Positions 1-4,525 of a stretch of 5,395 nucleotides of DNA are shown here, in pieces. A model generated the notes under the pieces. It saw only the letters and a list, made by a program, of their open reading frames with translations. It was not told the origin of the DNA and ran no database searches. Source of the stretch: a bacterium (GTDB taxonomy: Bacteria > Elusimicrobiota > Elusimicrobia > Elusimicrobiales > UBA9959); NCBI GenBank assembly GCA_021845705.1, contig JAJZVJ010000206.1, positions 1 through 5,395 of the forward strand. Direction: 5' to 3'. Within the stretch, counting starts at the first letter, position 1; every line of letters begins with the position of its first letter. Made by a program: the position numbers and the translations under genes.

Positions 1-17
1 CCGATCTCCGATCACTA

Positions 18-31
18 AATGACCGGTCATT
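18..31. promoter_or_regulatory. 14-bp perfect palindrome, possible operator
   Basis: AATGACCGGTCATT is a perfect inverted repeat with no spacer, centred between bases 24 and 25. Its size and spacerless symmetry resemble binding sites of dimeric regulators such as the TetR family. However, it lies just upstream of a terminator, with possible upstream-gene stop codons at 16-18 or 20-22, so it may only be a palindrome in a 3' end. No promoter is evident next to it. The regulatory reading is inference. Confidence 0.3.
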
Positions 32-46
32 AATGTTTATACCGAG

Positions 47-74
47 CCGCCGGAAAGCCCGGCGGTTTTGTTTT
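47..74 (+). terminator. Rho-independent terminator of the upstream unit
   Basis: A 7-bp perfect stem (47-53 CCGCCGG with 59-65 CCGGCGG) closes a 5-nt loop and is followed by TTTTGTTTT at 66-74. It ends transcription of a plus-strand gene lying mostly left of the window. Bases 1-18 could be that gene's last codons (stop TAA 16-18), or the stop could be TGA 20-22; too little is visible to decide. The 3' arm and T-run share 19 identical bases with the terminator at 2216-2245. Confidence 0.85.
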
Positions 75-198
75 GGCCGTTTAGCCGTTTATTAGGCATG
101 TAATTACAGGGAACCAGAAGAAGGGGAGGCCTGCCTTGGGCCAATGGGCCTAGGACCGGCGCGCCATTTTTTCTGCCGGCATTGGGCCTTTCTGCTCT

Positions 199-226
199 TT
201 CTGACTATGCGGGGTTCGGCTACAAT
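199..226 (+). promoter_or_regulatory. Candidate sigma70-type promoter for the 276-2192 gene
   Basis: TACAAT at 221-226 is a good -10 box. The best -35 is a weak TTCTGA at 199-204 with a 16-bp spacer (3 of 6 consensus positions). Transcription would start near 233 and give a leader of about 43 nt. That leader contains a small hairpin (TCCGG 246-250 with CCGGA 255-259) just upstream of the Shine-Dalgarno AGGGG at 264-268. The rest of 75-275 shows no gene, RNA gene or clear repeat. Confidence 0.35.
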
Positions 227-275
227 GTCTTATCGGTTCTATATCTCCGGAAAGCCGGAAACCAGGGGTGCGCTA

Positions 276-2192
276 ATGAAAAAAAAATACTGCGCGATGT
301 CGTTGGTTCCCACTCTTATTTTAGCCTCGGGCGTGATCTTTGCATCAGGCGACGGGGTTACGCAACTGTCGGATGTTAACGGCACTATCAAGCAACTCCT
401 GCAGGAACAGAAAGATTCTCAAGGTAAACCATTTCCCCAGGGGTGGCAGCCTGGCCAGCCAGGACAGCAGCACCCCGGGTGGCCTGGCCAGCCCGGCGGC
501 GACCACGGCGGCCAGCCGCATCCGCAGCCCGGGCCCCAGCCCGGCCCATGGCATCCGCAGCCCGGCCCCCAGCCGCATCCTCAGCCCCAGCCTCCTCAGC
601 CGCCGCAGCCCCAGCCGCCGGTGGTAGATACCACCCAGGCGCGCAACGACGGTTTACGGGATGGCGCCGCGGTGGGCGACAGGGAAGGACGCCAGAGAGG
701 CTACTCAGACGGCATTGACTCCGGAGAAAGAGAAGGGCGCCAGAGGGGCTATTATGAGGGCGATACCGCCGGCCGGCAGACGGGCTATAGGGACGGCTAT
801 ACCGTAGATCAGTCCGCCGGGACCCAGAAAGGCAACACGGACGGCCAGAACGCCGGAACCGCTAACGGTACCGCAGCCGGCCAGAAGCGCTGCTATGACG
901 CGGGCTACACCAGCGGCTATAACTCCGCTTTTGCCACCGCTAAACAGGCAGGGCTGCAGGACGCCGCTTCCTACAACGCGGGATACGCTAAGGGCCAGAC
1001 CGAGGCTTCTACCATAGAGCCCCAGAACGGACAGAAAGCGGGCTACCAGGCCGGCTTCAGCCAGCGGGAGGCCGAACTTCAGAACGCTTCCCTCGATACG
1101 AGGGGGGTCTTCGCGAAGAGCGGCTTTATGGGTGGCTCAACCACCGGTCTTCCCATAGCGCTGGCCCGCAATGGCTATACTACTCCGCAGGAGCAGCAGG
1201 CCTATCAGCAAGGCTATCAGGAGGGTTATCGCAACAGCTACCAGCAGTCGTATGAGTTCGCCAAGCGGCAGGGCTACAACGAGCGGTTCCAGACGGCGTA
1301 CAGGTGGGCCTACGACGCGCAGTACTCTAACAGCTACCGCGCCGGCTTTGCCGAAGGCAAAGACAGGGGCTACCAGGAAGCTTACCAGTCGGCGTATAAT
1401 ACGATGTACAATTCCTACTTCGACGGCTACAGCAAGATGGAATATGCCGACCAGAGGGCCCAGGGCCTGAGCAACGGCCAGGCTAGCGGCCAGAAGGAAG
1501 GCTTCGCGGCCGGCTGCGCCGAACAGACCAAGCTCGGCTACAAGGCCGGCTACGAAAAGACGGCGGCCGAGGTGTACCCCGGCGCTTTCGCCGCGGGCAA
1601 ACAGTCCGGTATCGCGTCGGCGGACAAGTATTACAGCGAGAACTCGGTGCTTAAGGTCGCCAAGATCTCGTTCTACGACGAGAACAAGAACGGCAAGTTC
1701 GAGGCGGGCGAGAAAGTCGCTATGACGGTGGAGGTCAGGAACTTCGGCTTCCAGAAGTCGGACAATATGGCCATAGTGGTCAAGAGCGAGCGCGGGGAGA
1801 TAACCCTAGTGCCCGATCTGAAAGCCGACGCCGTGGCCGGCCGTTCTAAGGCCGTGGTCAACCTCTGGGTAGGTAAGCTCTACGACGTGGTAGCTCCGGA
1901 CGCGGACGCCCTTACCGTGACGTTTACGGAAAAGGGCCAGCCGGTAGGCGATTTCCGCCAGATGTATACCAGGACGAACCCCAACAAGGTAGGCGTCGTG
2001 GCCAAAGACGGCACCGATGTGAAGAAAAAAGCCACCTGGTTCTTCCCCGGTACGGCGGCAACGCTTAACCACGGCGAGAAAGTGCTGATAACCGGCCAGG
2101 ACGGCAGTTATTACAAGGTCCGCAGGGCCGAATTAGGCGCCGGGAACTGGACCGAAGGTTTCATCAAGAGCGATGAACTGACCCTGCAGTAG
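276..2192 (+). CDS. Large secreted protein: Pro-rich linker, period-4 Gly/Tyr repeat region, beta-rich and SH3-like C-terminus
   Basis: A 638-aa protein that I cannot assign to a named family. The start at 276 is chosen because AGGGG (264-268) lies 7 nt upstream and the product then begins with a Sec signal peptide (MKKK, hydrophobic core, residues 1 to about 24). The frame is open back to an ATG at 144, but that start precedes the likely promoter and would bury the signal. Residues 51-115 are Pro/Gln/Gly/His-rich. Residues 126-202 have Gly at 19 of 20 positions spaced four apart. Residues 310-382 have an aromatic residue (or Phe) at 17 of 19 positions spaced four apart, usually preceded by Gly, Ala or Ser. 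Residues 468-479 match an EF-hand calcium loop (D468, N470, N472, G473, E476, E479) and lead into a beta-sandwich-like stretch (about 480-565). Residues 571-638 resemble a bacterial SH3 domain. A surface or envelope structural role is inference. It has its own terminator at 2216-2245, so it is probably monocistronic. Confidence 0.9.
   Translation: MKKKYCAMSLVPTLILASGVIFASGDGVTQLSDVNGTIKQLLQEQKDSQGKPFPQGWQPGQPGQQHPGWPGQPGGDHGGQPHPQPGPQPGPWHPQPGPQPHPQPQPPQPPQPQPPVVDTTQARNDGLRDGAAVGDREGRQRGYSDGIDSGEREGRQRGYYEGDTAGRQTGYRDGYTVDQSAGTQKGNTDGQNAGTANGTAAGQKRCYDAGYTSGYNSAFATAKQAGLQDAASYNAGYAKGQTEASTIEPQNGQKAGYQAGFSQREAELQNASLDTRGVFAKSGFMGGSTTGLPIALARNGYTTPQEQQAYQQGYQEGYRNSYQQSYEFAKRQGYNERFQTAYRWAYDAQYSNSYRAGFAEGKDRGYQEAYQSAYNTMYNSYFDGYSKMEYADQRAQGLSNGQASGQKEGFAAGCAEQTKLGYKAGYEKTAAEVYPGAFAAGKQSGIASADKYYSENSVLKVAKISFYDENKNGKFEAGEKVAMTVEVRNFGFQKSDNMAIVVKSERGEITLVPDLKADAVAGRSKAVVNLWVGKLYDVVAPDADALTVTFTEKGQPVGDFRQMYTRTNPNKVGVVAKDGTDVKKKATWFFPGTAATLNHGEKVLITGQDGSYYKVRRAELGAGNWTEGFIKSDELTLQ
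426..622 (+). repeat. Low-complexity GC-rich tract encoding a Pro/Gln-rich linker
   Basis: Short degenerate direct repeats built from CAGCCCGG/CCGCAGCCC-type units encode runs such as PGPQPGPWHPQPGPQP (residues about 86-101 of the secreted protein). Such tracts form extended polyproline-type linkers and tend to vary in length by slippage. Open frames on either strand here (for example minus 345-578) are compositional shadows. Confidence 0.8.
651..1424 (+). repeat. 12-nt-periodic coding region (four-residue protein period)
   Basis: The DNA has a 12-base periodicity with glycine codons (GGC/GGA), and later TAC/TAT or TTC codons, recurring every fourth codon. Protein residues 126-202 keep one Gly register (only D178 breaks it). 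The pattern weakens and shifts register near residue 234, and residues 310-382 form an aromatic register broken only by K330 and K362. The units differ in sequence, so this is an old, selected protein pattern and not a recent tandem duplication. Weaker four-residue spacing continues to about residue 450. Confidence 0.8.
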
Positions 2193-2215
2193 AGAAGCTT
2201 CAGCAAATAACCCAG

Positions 2216-2245
2216 AACCGCCGGGGAAGCCCGGCGGTTTTGTTT
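2216..2245 (+). terminator. Rho-independent terminator of the secreted-protein gene
   Basis: An 8-bp GC stem (2218-2225 CCGCCGGG with 2230-2237 CCCGGCGG) closes a GAAG loop. It can extend by two A-T pairs at its base (2216-2217 with 2238-2239), and TTTTGTTT follows at 2238-2245. It begins 23 nt after the stop codon at 2190-2192. AAGCCCGGCGGTTTTGTTT is identical to bases in the terminator at 47-74. Confidence 0.92.
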
Positions 2246-2276
2246 ATAAGAGCGGAAAGGGTTCGTTTTCCGTTCG

Positions 2277-2306
2277 TTGACAAGCGGCTTTTATATAGCC
2301 TAAACT
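2277..2306 (+). promoter_or_regulatory. Sigma70-type promoter, possibly giving a leaderless mRNA
   Basis: A consensus -35 TTGACA (2277-2282) is separated by 18 bp from TAAACT (2301-2306), a 4-of-6 -10 box. The ATG of the next gene is at 2314, only 7 bases after the -10 box, so transcription should begin at or within a base or two of the start codon. No Shine-Dalgarno sequence lies between. Transcription from the A of ATG is an inference from spacing. Confidence 0.6.
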
Positions 2307-2313
2307 AAAAATC

Positions 2314-2748
2314 ATGCGCCCATATATCCTGTCCCTCATGCTGCTTTCCGGCCTGCTGCTCTCCGTTACGCCCCCGGCCCTGGCCGCCAAAAGATCCCGG
2401 GCCGCGGCCAAAGCGTCCGACTCCGACAACAAGAAAATACCGCCTCAGAGCTGGAGCCTTACCACGAAGGGGTTCATCCTCCAGTTCAGGCACCGCAACG
2501 AAGAACTGGAATCGGCCGAGCCCAACCGGTTCTTCCCGGCTTCCGTGGCCTTCGCGCTGGGCAGAATAGACGAGGCCGGTCATTTCCTGATGCTCAAGTG
2601 CTCAACTTCCTCCAACGCTTGCGCCGGTCAAAGGGATATTCTGGAAGAACGCGTAGTTTATGTCACCCTCCTGGATGTTGTGCCCACCCCCAAGGTAACG
2701 AAGGACCTGCTGTACGACGCGCGCACCTGGGAACTTAGGGCTCGTTAA
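2314..2748 (+). CDS. Secreted protein of unknown function, C-terminus replaced by an inserted element
   Basis: As it stands this encodes 144 aa. Residues 1 to about 24 form a clear Sec signal peptide (RPYILSLMLLSGLLL core, cleavage near ALA-A). A basic Ala/Lys/Arg-rich stretch follows, then a compact domain with two cysteines (in KCSTSSNAC) that could form a disulfide. I recognise no family. Only the first 141 residues are native. The last three residues (RAR) and the TAA at 2746-2748 are encoded largely by the terminal inverted repeat of the element at 2738-3004. The original 34-residue C-terminus survives at 3008-3111. There is no Shine-Dalgarno and the promoter sits immediately upstream, so initiation may be leaderless. 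Whether the shortened protein still works cannot be told from sequence; the loss is about a fifth of the original 175 residues. Confidence 0.8.
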   Translation: MRPYILSLMLLSGLLLSVTPPALAAKRSRAAAKASDSDNKKIPPQSWSLTTKGFILQFRHRNEELESAEPNRFFPASVAFALGRIDEAGHFLMLKCSTSSNACAGQRDILEERVVYVTLLDVVPTPKVTKDLLYDARTWELRAR

Positions 2749-2768
2749 AGAATAACTGACACGTTTGG
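2738..2768 (+). repeat. Left terminal inverted repeat
   Basis: This 31-bp end is the exact reverse complement of 2974-3004. It carries the in-frame TAA (2746-2748) that now ends the interrupted gene. A2737 and T3005 also pair but are better read as part of the TTA target duplication. Confidence 0.95.
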
Positions 2769-2868
2769 CTGAGCCGATTTTGGAGCGAGCCGAAGCGAGA
2801 TGGAGCGACATGTACTATACGTACTTTAGCGGAATCACGCGAAGGCGCAGCCCGAAAGCGGCTCAGCC
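2767..2868. repeat. Internal hairpin arm 1 of the element
   Basis: GGCTGAGCCG (2767-2776) and CGGCTCAGCC (2859-2868) form a perfect 10-bp stem base. The remaining roughly 80 nt align only imperfectly as a palindrome, with scattered matches up to a tip near GTACTATACGTAC (2815-2827). The mismatches suggest a decayed or bulged long hairpin. Confidence 0.7.
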
Positions 2869-2877
2869 CCCCGGGGG

Positions 2878-2973
2878 AGGCCCATCTTTGAGCCGGCTGC
2901 CGCGTTGCTCCTCGCTCACAGACCGCCGGTATGCTCGTTCGTCGCGCCTTGCATCCGGCTTAAATATGGGCCT
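2878..2973. repeat. Internal hairpin arm 2 of the element
   Basis: Bases 2878-2900 and 2951-2973 are inverted repeats matching at 20 of 23 positions, including a perfect 8-bp base (AGGCCCAT with ATGGGCCT). The roughly 50-nt loop region holds further partial complementarity. With arm 1 and the terminal repeats, the transcript could fold into a three-way junction. Confidence 0.7.
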
Positions 2974-3004
2974 CCAAACGTGTCAGTTATTCTTTAACGA
3001 GCCC
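2974..3004 (-). repeat. Right terminal inverted repeat
   Basis: This is the exact reverse complement of 2738-2768. On the plus strand it carries TAA at 2995-2997 in the frame of the downstream gene remnant, so the remnant cannot be translated as an extension through the element in that frame. Confidence 0.95.
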
Positions 3005-3007
3005 TTA

Positions 3008-3111
3008 CCACCCTGGGGCATAAGTACATTGAAATACTGCGCAAGCGCTACCCGGACCTTTCCACCCGCCTGGCCAGGCTTATAGGCTCCGCCCTCGCCG
3101 GCAGGTCTTAA
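3008..3111 (+). pseudogene. Orphaned 3' end of the interrupted secreted-protein gene
   Basis: This encodes the severed C-terminus, TTLGHKYIEILRKRYPDL and onward to ALAGRS followed by TAA (3109-3111). It has no start codon with an SD and no promoter of its own. It is in the same frame as 2314-2748 because the inserted length including target duplication is a multiple of three. Confidence 0.8.
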
Positions 3112-3120
3112 GACCCCTCT

Positions 3121-3144
3121 GCCGCCCCGGGTTCCCGGGGCGGC
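3121..3144. terminator. GC-rich hairpin between convergent genes
   Basis: GCCGCCCCGGG (3121-3131) and CCCGGGGCGGC (3134-3144) form a perfect 11-bp inverted repeat with a TT centre (10 bp if the loop is GTTC). It lies between the ends of the plus-strand gene (3111) and the minus-strand NmrA-like gene (3171). Neither strand has a T-run after it, so it is not a textbook intrinsic terminator. It may still act bidirectionally or stabilise 3' ends. Confidence 0.45.
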
Positions 3145-3170
3145 GGCAGAAGGGGGGGCGCCCGCGGGGA

Positions 3171-4052
3171 TCAATGCGCGGCGACCGGCCACTTAACCTT
3201 GTGCGCCCACTGCTTCAGGGTTATAGCCTCTATTCCGTACTTCCTGGTTACCTCCGGGATGTCGACATTCAGTCCCACGCGGTTGAACCACTCGTACATG
3301 GCGGCCATCTCCGGGCTTGCGGCGCGCACGTCCGCTATGGGCTGTTCGGTGTACTGTATCTTCCTGCCAAGCGCTTCGGTCAGCGTCTCCGCCGTTTCCG
3401 GCATTGTCAGTTCATCCCCGGCAAAGTCGATGGCGACGCGGTTAAGCTTGGTGTTCTTTTCGAACGCCAAAAGCGCGTACCGCGCTATATCTTCCGCCGC
3501 CACCATCTGCAGTTTTGTGCCGGGTTTAAGAGCCATGGCTAACCGGCCCTTCTCCAGCGCCGGCCACAGCCAGGGGCTCCGGAAGTTGTCCATGAAGAAC
3601 GCGGGGCGCAGTACCGTGTAAGACTTGAGCCCCAGGCTCTTTAAGTAGTCCTCGACCCGCGCCTTGTTCTCGAAGTGCGGGATCCCGGTCTTCCTGTCGG
3701 CCGAGGCCACGGAGCTGTAGACATACTGCTGTACGCCGGCGGTTTTTGCCGCGGCCGCAAAGCGCTTCGCCTGTTCCTCCTCCTGCGCGGTCCCTCCTTC
3801 CATAAAGGTAAAAACGCCGAAAGCGCCCCAGGCGCCTTTGAGCGCCCGTGACACGTCTTCCGTCATGTTAAGGTCGCATTTCAGGATCTGCGCCCCGAGG
3901 GCGGAAAGCTGGCTGGCCCTTTCGTTCTCCGGCTTGCGCGTAAGGCCGCGCACGTCGTAGCCGTTGTTCAGCAGTTCCCTGGCCACCGCGTTGCCCTGCG
4001 TGCCGGTAATTCCGCAGACCACCACCGTCCTGTTATTCTTGTCGGTTTTCAT
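3171..4052 (-). CDS. NmrA-like family NAD(P)-binding protein (atypical SDR)
   Basis: A 293-aa protein with an N-terminal Rossmann fold of the NmrA/HSCARG-like atypical short-chain dehydrogenase type. GITGTQGNAV (residues 14-23) gives the GxxGxxG dinucleotide loop (G14, G17, G20). R39 in LTRKPE suits the NADP 2'-phosphate. YSSVAS (112-117), HFENK with K130, and LRPAFFMDN (148-156) are hallmark segments of the family. Members act as NADP(H)-sensing regulators or as quinone/isoflavone-type reductases; the substrate cannot be read from sequence. The start at 4052 is favoured by AAGGAG (4059-4064) six bases upstream. An in-frame ATG at 4100 would add 16 residues but lacks an SD. The length is normal and no truncation is seen. 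It stands alone, divergent from the next genes, so context gives no partner. It is probably a cytoplasmic protein, as no signal peptide is visible. Confidence 0.93.
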   Translation of the reverse strand: MKTDKNNRTVVVCGITGTQGNAVARELLNNGYDVRGLTRKPENERASQLSALGAQILKCDLNMTEDVSRALKGAWGAFGVFTFMEGGTAQEEEQAKRFAAAAKTAGVQQYVYSSVASADRKTGIPHFENKARVEDYLKSLGLKSYTVLRPAFFMDNFRSPWLWPALEKGRLAMALKPGTKLQMVAAEDIARYALLAFEKNTKLNRVAIDFAGDELTMPETAETLTEALGRKIQYTEQPIADVRAASPEMAAMYEWFNRVGLNVDIPEVTRKYGIEAITLKQWAHKVKWPVAAH

Positions 4053-4142
4053 AATTTTCTCCTTTTTGTGCTCTTGCTTCGTTTTTCGCAGGGAAATCAT
4101 TTAAGGGAGTACCTTTCAGACTTCGCTCCTGCTCCTGTTTTA

Positions 4143-4171
4143 AGTTTAAGCGAAAAGCCGCCGGTCTTCAA
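4143..4171 (-). promoter_or_regulatory. Sigma70-type promoter of the NmrA-like gene
   Basis: Read on the minus strand, TTGAAG (4171-4166) and TAAACT (4148-4143) are separated by exactly 17 bp. The -10 hexamer is identical to that upstream of 2314. Transcription would start near 4136, giving a leader of about 84 nt before the start codon at 4052. No riboswitch-like structure is recognised in the leader. Confidence 0.6.
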
Positions 4172-4238
4172 TGGCCCGTATCCCCAATTAACTGATTTAG
4201 TTCCACTTCCAGGGAAGGGGGTGAACGTCCGCACTTCT

Positions 4239-4262
4239 CCGGGTTTCCCCGGCGGTTTTGTT
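4239..4262 (+). terminator. Orphan plus-strand terminator in the divergent region
   Basis: CCGGG (4239-4243) pairs with CCCGG (4248-4252) around a TTTC loop. CGGTTTTGTT follows, with a short T-run at 4256-4262. The tail CCGGCGGTTTTGTT matches the terminators at 47-74 and 2216-2245, but the stem is shorter. No convincing plus-strand gene precedes it: the gene upstream is on the minus strand. It may be a remnant of a lost gene, an insulator, or the end of an unseen short RNA. Confidence 0.5.
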
Positions 4263-4276
4263 CGTGGCCGGTTTTG

Positions 4277-4282
4277 TAGAAT
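4277..4282 (+). promoter_or_regulatory. Possible -10 box for the small-peptide/response-regulator unit
   Basis: TAGAAT at 4277-4282 is a 5-of-6 -10 box between the orphan terminator and the SD at 4311-4316. No good -35 box is found at 16-18 bp, since that stretch overlaps the terminator tail. TTTAAT at 4298-4303 is an alternative. Confidence 0.25.
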
Positions 4283-4320
4283 AATGTGAAGGTCGGGTTT
4301 AATGTCGGTCAGGAGATCTT

Positions 4321-4506
4321 ATGCGCTTTGCATTGTCGGGTTGTTTGGCGGTATCGGCGGCGCTTTTTGGCGCCGTTCCGGCCGCCAGGACCTGTTCTGC
4401 TCCGAAGAAGCGCGCGGGCCGCGCGCTGGTGCGCGGCGCCGGCAAGGAAGGCTGGGTGGAAGTAAAGGACGGGGCTTTCGAAGGCGTTGTTTTCAAAGGC
4501 GATTAG
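4321..4506 (+). CDS. Short secreted peptide of unknown function
   Basis: A 61-aa ORF with a well-placed SD (AGGAGA 4311-4316, 4 nt before the ATG). The N-terminus looks like a Sec signal (MRFALSGCLAVSAALFGAVPA, cleavage near residue 21 or 22). About 40 mature residues follow, with one cysteine (C25), a basic stretch (PKKRAGR) and a small beta-like tail (GWVEVKDGAFEGVVFKG). I recognise no family. The stop is 19 nt before the response regulator ATG, so the two are probably co-transcribed and may be translationally coupled. Alternatively it could be the truncated N-terminal part of a once longer protein. The SD and signal peptide support real expression. Confidence 0.6.
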   Translation: MRFALSGCLAVSAALFGAVPAARTCSAPKKRAGRALVRGAGKEGWVEVKDGAFEGVVFKGD

Positions 4507-4525
4507 GCCTGGCGGCCGCTGGACC

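Larger units (their letters stand above)
2738..3004. mobile_element. 267-bp non-autonomous (MITE-like) insertion with 31-bp perfect inverted ends
   Basis: The ends are perfect 31-bp inverted repeats beginning GGGCTCGTTAAAGAATAACT (2738-2768 and 2974-3004). TTA flanks both sides (2735-2737 and 3005-3007) as a 3-bp target duplication. No transposase is encoded; the longest frame through it, from an ATG at 2765 (2765-3085), has no SD and runs out into the host gene. The interior consists of two adjacent imperfect hairpins (2767-2868 and 2878-2973) with a 10-bp C5G5 palindrome between them near the element's centre. A TTA duplication and G-rich ends would suit mobilisation by an IS5-family (TNA-target) transposase, but that assignment is inference. 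The identical ends suggest recent insertion or selection on the ends. Confidence 0.88.
2314..3111 (+). pseudogene. Original extent of the gene interrupted by the inserted element
   Basis: Deleting the element with one copy of its TTA target duplication (270 bp, exactly 90 codons) joins ctt (2734-2736) plus A2737 to c3008-c3009. The frame reads straight through to TAA at 3109-3111, giving 175 aa. The restored junction reads WELTTLGHKYIEI, and the tail is a plausible amphipathic, basic helical segment (KYIEILRKRYPDLSTRLARL). Element, target duplication and frame all agree, so this is strong sequence evidence for one insertion into an intact gene. It may be an altered rather than a dead gene, because the upstream portion keeps its promoter, start and signal peptide. 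Confidence 0.85.

Noticed and set aside
132..152. CCTTGG/CCTAGG-flanked inverted repeat in the leader region
   Set aside because: Pairing has two mismatches in nine positions and no T-run or conserved context, so it is not supported as a functional hairpin.
144..275. In-frame N-terminal extension of the large secreted protein from an ATG at 144
   Set aside because: It would bury the signal peptide, has no well-spaced SD and starts upstream of the likely -10 box at 221-226.
345..578. Minus-strand and out-of-frame open frames in the Pro-rich region
   Set aside because: They arise from the GC-rich, stop-poor linker repeats and show no independent start signals.
651..1424. CRISPR array or DNA tandem repeat
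   Set aside because: The periodicity is 12 nt and codon-based with divergent units. There are no identical repeats with unique spacers.
2765..3085. Open frame of 106 codons running through the inserted element
   Set aside because: It has no SD, its content follows the palindromic DNA, and it ends in a different frame of the host-gene remnant. It does not look like a transposase.
3199..3621. Plus-strand open frames opposite the NmrA-like gene
   Set aside because: The minus-strand frame has clear family motifs, an SD and a promoter. The plus-strand frames are antisense shadows.
4068..4289. Plus-strand 73-codon open frame as the gene ahead of the orphan terminator
   Set aside because: It overlaps the start and promoter of the NmrA-like gene, lacks an SD and runs through the terminator itself.
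4487..4525. TTG start extending the response regulator by 13 residues
   Set aside because: The extension overlaps the short ORF and adds residues outside the receiver fold. The ATG at 4526 starts exactly at MKILIVEDN.
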